From Cytophagaceae bacterium (GTDB lineage Bacteria > Bacteroidota > Bacteroidia > Cytophagales > Cytophagaceae), in NCBI GenBank assembly GCA_021151805.1, contig JAGKWN010000012.1, positions 1-61,460 of the forward strand: 61,460 nucleotides of DNA, given 5' to 3'. The translations under genes were made by a program, and so were the position numbers. Of this stretch, positions 52,972-61,418 are shown in pieces. How positions within the stretch are numbered: the stretch's first letter is position 1; each line of letters opens with the position of its first letter. The notes below the pieces were generated by a model. It was not told the DNA's origin, made no database searches, and saw only the letters and a program-made list of their open reading frames with translations.

Positions 52972-53946
52972 ATGCAAAACGAATTCAAGGCATTATTAAA
53001 AGACACAGTAAAGTCTGCCGTAGGTTTATATAAAATCATGATCCCGATTTCAATTGCGGTTAAGCTATTGCAATATTTCGGTTTCATTTCATGGATAGGA
53101 GCAGCACTTGCTCCGGTTATGCAGTTAGCAGGATTACCGGGCTCCTGCGGCATTGTGTGGGCAACCACCATGGTTACCAACATCTACGGCGGCATGATGG
53201 CTTTTTATTCGCTCGATCTTTCTTCGGTTTTATCAACGGCGCAGGTTTCCATCTTATGCAGCTTAATGTTGATGGCGCATGCCTTGCCTATTGAACTGCA
53301 GATTGCCCGCAAGGCAGGCTGTCGCTTGTGGCTGATGTTCCTGGTTCGGTTTGGCTTTGGAATTGTTACTGGTATCCTGATGAATTATTTCTTAGACACC
53401 GCACATCTGTTTCAGGAGCCCAACAGCGTTCAATGGAAACCACCGGTGCTGGAAGATCCTACATTGATGCAATGGATATTGGGCGAGATAAAAAAATACA
53501 TCATTGTGTTTTTTGTTGTAATGGCACTGATGGCTGTTATGCGGATCTTAAAAAAATCAGGAGCACTGGATAAATTCAGCGAAGGGTTAAAGCCTGTATT
53601 GGGCGTGCTGGGCATCAACAAAGAAGTGATTCCTATGACTGTGATCGGTCTGAGTCTTGGTATCTTATACGGCGGAGCCTTGATCATTAAAGAAACTGAA
53701 GAGAAAAAAATTCCCAAGCTGGATGTATTCTATGCATTTGTGTTGATGGGTTTGTGCCATAGCCTGATCGAAGATTCATTGCTGATGATCTCAATGGGTG
53801 CAGACTGGACAATGATCTTTATTTTCAGAATGTTGTTTGCGTTGCTCACTACCTGGTTGATTGTAAAAGTGACCAAACTTTTTGATGCTCGCACAATCGA
53901 AAGAATTGCGATCAGGTCAACGGATAAAATGGAAGCGAATGCTTAA
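52972..53946 (+). CDS. Nucleoside-recognition (SpmA/SpmB-like) membrane protein
   Basis: 324 residues from the ATG at 52972; a TTG at 52951 is open but unlikely. About eight membrane segments form two halves, each with a nucleoside-recognition (Gate) domain: first W-A-T-T-M-V-T-N-I-Y-G-G, second L-G-I-L-Y-G-G-A-L-I-I-K-E. Such proteins relate to spore-maturation A/B proteins and nucleoside transporters; the substrate is unknown. Its stop abuts the stop of the convergent STN-repeat gene with no base between them. Confidence 0.85.
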   Translation: MQNEFKALLKDTVKSAVGLYKIMIPISIAVKLLQYFGFISWIGAALAPVMQLAGLPGSCGIVWATTMVTNIYGGMMAFYSLDLSSVLSTAQVSILCSLMLMAHALPIELQIARKAGCRLWLMFLVRFGFGIVTGILMNYFLDTAHLFQEPNSVQWKPPVLEDPTLMQWILGEIKKYIIVFFVVMALMAVMRILKKSGALDKFSEGLKPVLGVLGINKEVIPMTVIGLSLGILYGGALIIKETEEKKIPKLDVFYAFVLMGLCHSLIEDSLLMISMGADWTMIFIFRMLFALLTTWLIVKVTKLFDARTIERIAIRSTDKMEANA

Positions 53947-55650
53947 TTAGAAACGTATACCTGCATTGAAGCCCAACCAGTAAGCGTTGTAAATGGTTCT
54001 GCCATCCTGGCCGGCAATGTTGTGTTCGTAAAGGATACTTCTTTTAGGAATCATCTGAGAACCTATGGAACCACTGGCGTTGATGTAATTAGAGAATGTA
54101 GTATTTAATGTTGGTCCGGCAAAGACAGACAAGCGCTTGGTCAGATTCAGCGCCAGCAGCACTCTTGTTTGTAATTGCTCATTCAGGGCATTGGTGAAAC
54201 CTTCATTTTCATTCAGGTGCATCCAGGTAACATCAATGGTAATGGTTGATTGCTTGCTGAGCTGTACGGTGGAGCCCAGGCCGTAGCCGAAGGTCCAGCG
54301 GTAGTAGCTGGAATTAAAATTGCCGCCGAACTGAAAAATATTATAAAGACTTTTTACACCGGATTTGATCATGATATTAAACGGTGTCGTTTCCGAATAA
54401 TAAGCTTCAATTCTTCCGTATCCGTTTTTACATATAGAAAGCAACCCAAAAGGCAGACCGTTGATGGTGTCACACACGTTGATCAAACCAAATTGAAAGC
54501 CTTTTACTTTGTGCGCATTATTGATCAGGCCAATTTGTCCGCCGTTAATTTCTCCGTTGTGCTGGTTTACCACAAATGCAGCCTGTACACCATCCAGCCT
54601 CTCCGAACCTACATTTACAACTCCTGCAGCCTGTACGCCCGCCATGGCACCATTGGCCACGTTTACTACACCTGCAAACTGGCCGCCAATTACTTCCTGG
54701 TTGCTGATATTTACAAGGCCTGCAAATTGTGCGCCCCGCACATATTCGCCGCAGGCATTGACTAAACCTGCAACCTGTACACCCTGTACTTCCTTACGTA
54801 CAATATTGGCCAGAAAGCCTACTTCCGCTTTTGAAACAGCACCGTTGTAGCCAAATAGAAAATTCAGAGAATAATCATTTCTATAAAGACCGCTGGTGGA
54901 AGAGTGATTACCCACCGGATAAAAAGCCGTGAATTGAAAATCATCGTGGATCAACAAGTCTGCATCAATATCGGTGATGGTGTCGCTGTACTTGTTTTTA
55001 CGGGCAAGCAGCATACTATCTCTTTTAAACTTGTATTGCTTGCTCAGGGCCAGCTTAGCTTCTTTCCAGCTTTTACGCAGCTTCATTTTGCTGGAATAAG
55101 CTTCAATAGCAATGCTGTCTTTCTTTTGCGTGTAGGTATCGTTCAGGTTGGTTAATACCTGAGAGTAAGAACCTCCTTTTGATACCAGGGCTGAATCGGT
55201 GGTGATTACTTCTGTTGATTTGGGTGGTATGGTTTGTAGCACGACACTATCCTTTTCCGGATAATAAACAGAATCCCTGACAGCGATCTGCAGGGGAGGG
55301 CTTGGTTTTACGGCACTACCGGAAGGAACAACAGATTTGCTTTTTTTCAAAACAACCTGGTTCCCGACAATTCTATACGTAATCGGAAGACTGCGGAACA
55401 GTTGGTTTAATGTATACTCCAGCGTTGCATTATGTACATTCAGCGAAACAAGCTGGCGGAGATTAATTAGGTCGGGCGAATAGGAAAAGTTTACACCACA
55501 CTGTGCTTTAATTTTCTTTAAAGCAGCTTCCAGCGGAATATCATGAAAGTAGAGGGTAACTTTTTTATGGTCAATTTGTGCTGTACTTTCAGGTATAGCA
55601 GAAAAGAAAATGAATAAAAACAAAAACACAAGATGAAGTCTGTAGATCAT
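53947..55650 (-). CDS. STN-domain outer-membrane repeat protein of the sigma/FecR operon
   Basis: 567 residues. A signal peptide ends near residue 25 (STAQ). The STN domain (about 30-85), a linker and charged helical segment (about 165-225), nine G-rich repeats (272-410) of 16 then 14 residues, and a C-terminal strand region ending GIRF follow. The layout and repeat number are those of the protein at 847-2571. It is the third gene after ECF sigma and FecR (30-base gap after FecR). In FecA-type systems an STN domain on a TonB-dependent receptor passes a signal to FecR; here the receptor body has been replaced. A role as the surface sensor of this cassette is strongly suggested but not shown. 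Confidence 0.85.
   Translation of the reverse strand: MIYRLHLVFLFLFIFFSAIPESTAQIDHKKVTLYFHDIPLEAALKKIKAQCGVNFSYSPDLINLRQLVSLNVHNATLEYTLNQLFRSLPITYRIVGNQVVLKKSKSVVPSGSAVKPSPPLQIAVRDSVYYPEKDSVVLQTIPPKSTEVITTDSALVSKGGSYSQVLTNLNDTYTQKKDSIAIEAYSSKMKLRKSWKEAKLALSKQYKFKRDSMLLARKNKYSDTITDIDADLLIHDDFQFTAFYPVGNHSSTSGLYRNDYSLNFLFGYNGAVSKAEVGFLANIVRKEVQGVQVAGLVNACGEYVRGAQFAGLVNISNQEVIGGQFAGVVNVANGAMAGVQAAGVVNVGSERLDGVQAAFVVNQHNGEINGGQIGLINNAHKVKGFQFGLINVCDTINGLPFGLLSICKNGYGRIEAYYSETTPFNIMIKSGVKSLYNIFQFGGNFNSSYYRWTFGYGLGSTVQLSKQSTITIDVTWMHLNENEGFTNALNEQLQTRVLLALNLTKRLSVFAGPTLNTTFSNYINASGSIGSQMIPKRSILYEHNIAGQDGRTIYNAYWLGFNAGIRF
54421..54837 (-). repeat. Nine in-gene repeats, 48-bp then 42-bp period
   Basis: Repeat-coding part of the STN protein. 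The units match those of the paralogue at 1321-1737 one for one, with the same change from 16-residue to 14-residue units after the sixth. Confidence 0.75.
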
Positions 55651-55680
55651 CTTACTGGATTTTTAGAAAGATATTTTGAA

Positions 55681-56730
55681 TTATTTGCAGCCTTTTCCTT
55701 TAAGGACAAAAGTAGTTCCTACTTTCTCAACCTGCATATTCATTGAAAGCGCGATAATCTGAACGATTTCTTCAGGCTTCGAATTATCGAACTCACCCGT
55801 AAATCTACATGATTCAGCGTTTCTATCCTCTAAAATAACAAAAATATTTGTTTTTTCTTTTAAGTCTTTAATTACCTCTTTTAATGGCGTTCCTACAAAC
55901 ATAAGATGTTCGGAGTATCCAGGCTTGCGCCAAGGAGCTACCGCACAGTCTGCTGTATCAGTTGATTGCTTCAGGCTTCCATAAACATCAACCGATGCTT
56001 TCATTCCTTTGGTCAGCATCAACTCTTTACCGCTGCGGCTGTATTTTTCAAGTACGGCAACTTTACCTTCTTCCACTTCGATGCAATCCACAGAATCTTT
56101 CATGCGGCTCTTAACAGAGAAGGAAGTTCCTTTTACAATCACACGTGAACGGTAAGAAAGTACAGTAAATGGCTTGGAGGCGTCTTTACGCACTTCAAAG
56201 AAAGCTTCACCATCGAGGAACACCATACGTTCTTCGTCATTATAAGCGGAAGAATAACGAAGAGTCGTATTATCACGCAGCCATACTTTGCTGCTATCCG
56301 GCAGGTAAAATTCTTTTATGCCGGTTGTTGATGCAAGATCTGTAAAGGTTGGTTTTTTGAAAACCACTTTGCTCATGGTCCAGGTAATGGCCACAAGAAC
56401 TAAAACTGCAGCAGCAGCTTTTAAAAACGGAGATTCGAATACAATGCTAAGCGGAGAACCTTTTTTCTTTTGAACCGATATTTTTGGTTCTTCAATGGTC
56501 TGGATCTTAACTTTTTGCCATGCAGCTTCGGCATCAAAAGAAGGGAAAACCACTTGCTCTCTTGATTGTGCCCATGTTTTTTCTACTTCATTAAAGAATT
56601 GAGCATGCTCCGCATTTTCCGCTTTCCAACGCAGCAACTCCTGAACCTGTTGTTCAGATAGTTCTCCCTGTTTGTAAGCAGTGATGGTTTCGTACCAATG
56701 GTCAATATGTTTAATATTATCGTATTTCAT
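55681..56730 (-). CDS. FecR-family anti-sigma protein
   Basis: 349 residues. A cytoplasmic N-terminus (about 1-95) should bind the sigma factor. One membrane helix (about 103-121) follows. The periplasmic FecR domain (about 135-240) contains F-Y-L-P-D-S-S-K-V-W-L and D-G-E-A-F-F-E-V. A C-terminal DUF4974 domain (about 280-345) is itself STN-like. It lies 50 bases after the sigma gene and 30 bases before the STN-repeat gene. Confidence 0.95.
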   Translation of the reverse strand: MKYDNIKHIDHWYETITAYKQGELSEQQVQELLRWKAENAEHAQFFNEVEKTWAQSREQVVFPSFDAEAAWQKVKIQTIEEPKISVQKKKGSPLSIVFESPFLKAAAAVLVLVAITWTMSKVVFKKPTFTDLASTTGIKEFYLPDSSKVWLRDNTTLRYSSAYNDEERMVFLDGEAFFEVRKDASKPFTVLSYRSRVIVKGTSFSVKSRMKDSVDCIEVEEGKVAVLEKYSRSGKELMLTKGMKASVDVYGSLKQSTDTADCAVAPWRKPGYSEHLMFVGTPLKEVIKDLKEKTNIFVILEDRNAESCRFTGEFDNSKPEEIVQIIALSMNMQVEKVGTTFVLKGKGCK

Positions 56731-56780
56731 GGTTTATTCTACTTTAAGACAATCGACAGGCCTGTTCCCCCTATGCAATA

Positions 56781-57374
56781 TTAATAAATTGTTAAAAACT
56801 CTGATATACAGAGCATAACGAGGAAAATAAACAGGTGTTCCCGTAGAATTCTTAATGCTTTTCCCAATTGATTTTCTACTGTTTTTACGGAAATCTCCAA
56901 TAGTTCGGCTATTTCCTTATATGAAAGCTGTTCTTCACGACTCATCAGGAAAACCGTTCGGCAGCCATCGGGCATAGCCGCGATTGCCTGATCAATTTTT
57001 TTCTGCGTGTCTTCAGCCTGAAGTACTAATAAAGGATCTTCGTTGTTGCTGGTTGGCGCTTCATTCAGAACCGATACATCTTCATTTTTATATTTTTTAG
57101 CCCGCGCGTACTCATTGATGCTGCGGTTATAAACAGAGCGGAATAAATAAGATTTAAAAGAAGTTTGAAATACGGTTTCTTCACGCTTCTTCCAGAGATT
57201 GACAAAACAGGTTTGTACTACGTCTTCTGCTACATCCTTATCTTTCACAATGCGAAAAGAGAATCTGCAGAGAACGGTATAATAGGTATGAAACAACGCC
57301 TCAAAGAAAGCCTCCTTATTTTCCGCAGGCCATTCTTTTTCAGTGTCTTTTATTGATTTTCGTAAGGTACTCAT
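56781..57374 (-). CDS. ECF sigma factor (Bacteroidetes FecI-like type)
   Basis: 197 residues. Sigma region 2 (about 25-95) with D-V-A-E-D-V-V-Q-T-C-F-V-N-L-W, region 4 (about 125-180) with Y-K-E-I-A-E-L-L-E-I-S-V-K-T-V-E-N-Q-L-G-K-A-L. The end is a hydrophobic tail. Its start codon overlaps the stop of the SMP-30-like gene (ATGA), so it is translationally coupled to it. It should direct RNA polymerase to target genes when FecR permits; the targets are not identifiable from this window. Confidence 0.94.
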   Translation of the reverse strand: MSTLRKSIKDTEKEWPAENKEAFFEALFHTYYTVLCRFSFRIVKDKDVAEDVVQTCFVNLWKKREETVFQTSFKSYLFRSVYNRSINEYARAKKYKNEDVSVLNEAPTSNNEDPLLVLQAEDTQKKIDQAIAAMPDGCRTVFLMSREEQLSYKEIAELLEISVKTVENQLGKALRILREHLFIFLVMLCISEFLTIY

Positions 57375-58405
57375 TTAACAAGTTTCATCCGGATCAGGTA
57401 CATGTGCGCCGTAATGTACAGGTAAGACTCTGTATCATCCAGCTCAACGTTAGACGTTGCAACCTTTGTTTTTATTGTACCGATGTGCTTACCTGCAGGG
57501 TTGAAGATCCATACACCACCCGGCCCGGTAGCAAAAATATAGCCTTTGCTGTTCATGCATAAACCATCCGGCAAGCCTTTTTCAGTTGCGGCATTTTTAG
57601 TTGCATCCATGAATACACGACCATTCGAAAGTTTTCCGTCTTTATCCAGATCATATACAGCCCAGATCGCTTTTGCAGGATCAGAGTTCGCTACATATAG
57701 CTTTGTACCATCGTTTGAAACAATGATGCCGTTTGGTCTGGTAAGCGAATCAATCAACAGTTCCACTTTACCGTCTGCCAGAATTCTGTACACACCTTCA
57801 ACAGTAGTTTCTTTTGTGCTGTCTTTCTCTTGTTTTTCCAAACCGTACGGAGGATCCGTGAAATAATAATTTCCTTTTGAATCAGCAAAAACATCATTCG
57901 GACTGCTGAATCGTTTGCCGTCGAATTTATCCGCCAATGTTTTAAACTCAGGTTTCGGCTGGTCTAACGGCGCCTGCATTTCAGCCACTCTTCTGTCGCC
58001 GTGCTGGCACAATACAAGTTTACCACTTTTATTTATGATCAAACCGTTTGAACCTACTTCGCCGCCGCGTGGTACAGCGCTTGTATAGCCCGATGGTTTT
58101 AAATATACCTGTATGGAATCTTTCGCTGTCCAGCTGAAGATGGTATTTTGCGGCGCATCAGAAAAAATAAGTTTCTGCTGATCCTTGATCCAGCATGGCC
58201 CTTCGGCCCAAACAAACCCTTCGCCAAGTATTTCAGCTTTGCTGTCCTTGCCTACAAGCTTTTCAACTTCTGGGTCAAGAACATCAACAGAGGTTAATGT
58301 ATCTGCTGTAGTCATAGTGTTAATGTTTTGAATAGCTGGTTTATTTTCTGAACACGAAAGCAGGCCCAAAAATAAAATGGGTGCCAGCAGGCTGATTTTT
58401 TTCAT
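57371..58405 (-). CDS. SMP-30/gluconolactonase-like lipoprotein
   Basis: 344 residues. The lipoprotein signal ends L-L-S-C (Cys18). A six-bladed beta-propeller of the SMP-30/gluconolactonase/LRE family follows, seen in L-G-E-G-F-V-W-A-E-G-P-C-W near 60, F-S-S-P-N-D-V near 165, and R-P-N-G-I near 225, which include the usual Glu and Asn metal ligands. It would hydrolyse a lactone or ester outside the cytoplasm. Four-base overlap with the sigma gene puts it in the signalling operon. Confidence 0.9.
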   Translation of the reverse strand: MKKISLLAPILFLGLLSCSENKPAIQNINTMTTADTLTSVDVLDPEVEKLVGKDSKAEILGEGFVWAEGPCWIKDQQKLIFSDAPQNTIFSWTAKDSIQVYLKPSGYTSAVPRGGEVGSNGLIINKSGKLVLCQHGDRRVAEMQAPLDQPKPEFKTLADKFDGKRFSSPNDVFADSKGNYYFTDPPYGLEKQEKDSTKETTVEGVYRILADGKVELLIDSLTRPNGIIVSNDGTKLYVANSDPAKAIWAVYDLDKDGKLSNGRVFMDATKNAATEKGLPDGLCMNSKGYIFATGPGGVWIFNPAGKHIGTIKTKVATSNVELDDTESYLYITAHMYLIRMKLVK

Positions 58406-58430
58406 CTGGAATTAAAAGTATTAAACTAAA

Positions 58431-58470
58431 AGAAACTAAAGCTGAGTTATAAAGCTCAAATTTAGTTTCT
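58431..58470 (-). terminator. Hairpin between dioxygenase and SMP-30 genes
   Basis: Outer arms of 10 bp (58431-58440 and 58461-58470) and an inner 4-bp stem form an AT-rich hairpin, followed on the minus strand by a T-rich run. It probably ends the dioxygenase transcript and leaves the SMP-30-sigma-FecR-STN unit with its own promoter. Confidence 0.6.
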
Positions 58471-58516
58471 AAAAGTTAAAATACCTAGTGTATTTATAGT
58501 CAGTGAAAACAAAAGC

Positions 58517-59392
58517 TTATTGCGCTCCGCTGATGAGCAAACCAGTCATGGCGATGGAGCCGTTTGTTGTTACATCATTAAAAAAAGAGACCGTATCTGT
58601 TTTTGTTTTCAGCCCCAATGCGTACAGCAATGGTAAATAATGCTCTGCCGTAGGGATTGCATATTTACTATTCTCCAGCTGCGCATATTGGATCAGTGGC
58701 GTGAAATCACCACCTTTTGAGATATGTTCTTTTACTGTGTTGTTGAAAGCAATGGCCCAGTCATAGCTGGATTCGTCCCATTTAATCATGCGCAGGTTGT
58801 GTACAATGTTGCCGCTGCCGATGATCAGCACGCCGCGTTTTCTCAATTCATACAAATCCTGCGCCAGGGCAAATTGTTCCTCCGGTTTTTTGCGCACATC
58901 CAGACTCATCTGGTATACAGGAATTTTTGCTTCCGGATACATCGGCATCAAGACAGACCACGTACCGTGGTCGAGCCCCCAGCTATGGTCTTCATGCACC
59001 TGCCACTTGCTCAGCAGTTCTGTTGTTGTTTTTGCAAATTCCGGTGAGCCCGGTGCAGGGTATTGTGCTTCATGTAATTCTTTGGGAAAGCCGCCGAAAT
59101 CATGAATCGTTGCAGGTTTAGCCATGGCTGTTACTTTGGTGCCAACGGTTTCCCAGTGCGCCGAAACAACCATGATGGCTTTTGGTGCCGGAAGGTTTTT
59201 ACCCAGTTCTTTCCAGGTGGAATTAAATTTATTCTGTTCAATAGCATTCATCGGGCTACCATGTCCAACAAACAATACCGGCATCACGGCGCCAATGGTG
59301 GGTTCATTGTCCCAGGCCCGTGCAAATTGGTGTAATCCTATCATAGCTGTACCCGCCAAAGCGGCTGTTTTAATAAATTTTCTGCGTTCCAT
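58517..59392 (-). CDS. ygiD: 4,5-DOPA-extradiol-dioxygenase-like enzyme with Tat signal
   Basis: 291 residues of the class III ring-cleavage dioxygenase family. The N-terminus (M-E-R-R-K-F-I-K-T-A-A) is a twin-arginine signal, so the folded metalloenzyme goes to the periplasm. This differs from cytoplasmic E. coli YgiD. Metal ligands: His44 in VGHGSPMN, His79 in SAHWET, and later histidines in I-V-H-N-L-R and A-E-H-Y. Substrate in this organism is unknown. It lies 18 bases after the DsbA-like gene stop on the minus strand. Confidence 0.88.
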   Translation of the reverse strand: MERRKFIKTAALAGTAMIGLHQFARAWDNEPTIGAVMPVLFVGHGSPMNAIEQNKFNSTWKELGKNLPAPKAIMVVSAHWETVGTKVTAMAKPATIHDFGGFPKELHEAQYPAPGSPEFAKTTTELLSKWQVHEDHSWGLDHGTWSVLMPMYPEAKIPVYQMSLDVRKKPEEQFALAQDLYELRKRGVLIIGSGNIVHNLRMIKWDESSYDWAIAFNNTVKEHISKGGDFTPLIQYAQLENSKYAIPTAEHYLPLLYALGLKTKTDTVSFFNDVTTNGSIAMTGLLISGAQ

Positions 59393-59410
59393 AGATACAT
59401 AGCAATTGCG

Positions 59411-60145
59411 TTATTTTTTCTCAGCAGCAGATTTCATTTCTTTCTGAATATATTTTTCAATCGACTCATAGCTTGCATAGCCTTCTGAAATTTTAACATA
59501 TCCATTTCCCTGTTTCATAAGAAGCGTTGGAAATCCGGTTACGCCAAGCGCTGTAGCCCTTTTGAATTCAGCATGCGCCTGGTTCAGGTACGTGGAATCT
59601 TTCATGCGGATCAGGAATTGTGCGCGGTCAATGCCGAAAGACTTTGCAATGTCTGCATACAAGGTGTCGTTGTTGAGGTCTTTGGCATATTTGTAGAAGG
59701 AAGTCTGTATGGTGTGGCCATAAGAAACTACGCTGTCTTTTTTAAAAGACTTGTATACACATAAAGCCACCGATGGTTTTTCAGAAGAAGTAACATAGGT
59801 ACCTTCTTTCAGCAACTGTTTGTAGGGTTCTCCAAACGCTGCGCCCGTCATACGTTCCAGGCGTGGTATGGCCTCCAGGATATAACCTGCCATATTGCCG
59901 ACCGGTGCAATGCGATCGCCCATGATCATACCGCCGCTGATGATTTCTACATCAACATCGGATTTGTAATTCTTTTCGAGCTTTTCTACTACAGGCCCAA
60001 ATCCATAACACCAACCGCACAACGGATCATACACATACAGCAGTTTGATTTTTTCTTTCTGTTGGTGTGTATTAGGTTTATTTGCGCTGCCAATTGCCAT
60101 AAATAAGAGCAGCAACAATACAGCATATCCGTTTGTTTTTTCCAT
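59411..60145 (-). CDS. DsbA-family thioredoxin-like protein
   Basis: 244 residues from the ATG at 60145, which begins a signal peptide (M-E-K-T-N-G-Y-A-V-L-L-L). The open frame extends upstream to 60262 but that part lacks coding character. The redox motif C-G-W-C (Cys43, Cys46) lies in Y-D-P-L-C-G-W-C-Y-G-F, more like the FrnE branch of the DsbA superfamily than classical DsbA; the helical insert and G-V-T-G-F-P-T cis-Pro loop are present. Periplasmic thiol-disulfide role inferred. Probably co-transcribed with the dioxygenase gene. Confidence 0.9.
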   Translation of the reverse strand: MEKTNGYAVLLLLLFMAIGSANKPNTHQQKEKIKLLYVYDPLCGWCYGFGPVVEKLEKNYKSDVDVEIISGGMIMGDRIAPVGNMAGYILEAIPRLERMTGAAFGEPYKQLLKEGTYVTSSEKPSVALCVYKSFKKDSVVSYGHTIQTSFYKYAKDLNNDTLYADIAKSFGIDRAQFLIRMKDSTYLNQAHAEFKRATALGVTGFPTLLMKQGNGYVKISEGYASYESIEKYIQKEMKSAAEKK

Positions 60146-60363
60146 AATCGTATAGTTAACCAATTGCATGTTATAACACGTATTATTTGTTTTTAATTCC
60201 AATTCTATCAATAAGAGGGAATTATGGTCTAAAGTTAATTCATACTTTTGAAGATCAAACATTTACTTTCAACCAAACGTATATTGGCATGTTAATTGAA
60301 ATACCATCCTTAGGTTACATTTATACCTTAATATACATTCAGTACTAACTAACACAGATACAA

Positions 60364-61401
60364 ATGAAGAAAATCGTTTACTGCGTACTTTTGGGGCTTG
60401 CAATAGCTTCTGCCAGCTGTACAAAAAAGACACCGGAAGAAACACCGGTATATCCTGATGCTTCAAAGGCCGATGATGCCAATGCCAGAAATGAAATGGA
60501 TAAGGTTTATAGTGATATTGAAACGGTATTCAATTCACAGGACTATAAAGACGCATCTGCACAAAGAACCTCAGGTGCAATACTTCCTTGCGGGAAGGTA
60601 ACAATCAATACAAAAAACTTTACCATTGATTATTCTCAAACGGGTGTGAATTGCGGTTCAAGAGTATTGAGTGGCAGCATTGATGTAACACTTGTGTCTG
60701 GAAATACTTTTGCTGATGCCGGTGCAAAGCTGAAGATCGTATATAACAATTATAAAGTACTGTATAACGTAAACAAGCAATCCATTACTTACAATGGTAC
60801 TGCTTACGTTACAAATGTTGATGGCGGAACATTCCTTGATCTGTTTACAGCCACAAGTACTGTTACGGTTACACATAAAGTAAGAGGTCAGCTTGAGTTG
60901 ACGTTTGACTCAACAGGCACAGGCTCTAACAATGTAATCAGAGAGTGGAATGTTTTCAGAAAGAAAACCTATACCGGAAACGGAACAGCAACAGGTATCT
61001 CTTTAAAAGTTGAGGGCGACACAACCATTGATACTGAAACTTATTTAACCATACCGGGCGCATTTGGAGAAGTGAGTGAATATGGTATTTCAAGAGACGG
61101 AGACAGATTCGTTTGCGATCTTTCAACGCCATTTATCTGGTCAAACTGCGGCGCGAGTTATGGTGGTCCGTATGTATTGAAACAAGGAAAAGTGGAATAC
61201 ACCGTAGACCTGACAACGAATCCGATTCACTTGTTAGGTGTTGTAAAAGGAACCTGGAGCGCAACTGCCGGTTACCGTTTGGATGGTGCGAACTTTGTCT
61301 TTGACGGAACCTGTTCTTCAAGCGGCTATAGACTGGATCTTGCCTTCAAAAATTCAGGCGGAACAAGCTTGTACTCAACAGCGTCTTATCAGCAATACTA
61401 A
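60364..61401 (+). CDS. Lipoprotein of unknown function
   Basis: 345 residues. The lipoprotein signal ends A-S-A-S-C (Cys19). The mature protein is Thr/Gly/Asn-rich and beta-stranded, with six Cys spread out (for example L-P-C-G-K, V-N-C-G-S, S-N-C-G-A). This suggests a secreted or surface beta-sandwich. No family is recognised. A strong terminator follows; the promoter should lie in the 218-base gap from the divergent DsbA-like gene. Confidence 0.78.
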   Translation: MKKIVYCVLLGLAIASASCTKKTPEETPVYPDASKADDANARNEMDKVYSDIETVFNSQDYKDASAQRTSGAILPCGKVTINTKNFTIDYSQTGVNCGSRVLSGSIDVTLVSGNTFADAGAKLKIVYNNYKVLYNVNKQSITYNGTAYVTNVDGGTFLDLFTATSTVTVTHKVRGQLELTFDSTGTGSNNVIREWNVFRKKTYTGNGTATGISLKVEGDTTIDTETYLTIPGAFGEVSEYGISRDGDRFVCDLSTPFIWSNCGASYGGPYVLKQGKVEYTVDLTTNPIHLLGVVKGTWSATAGYRLDGANFVFDGTCSSSGYRLDLAFKNSGGTSLYSTASYQQY

Positions 61402-61418
61402 ATAAATAAAAGATATTT

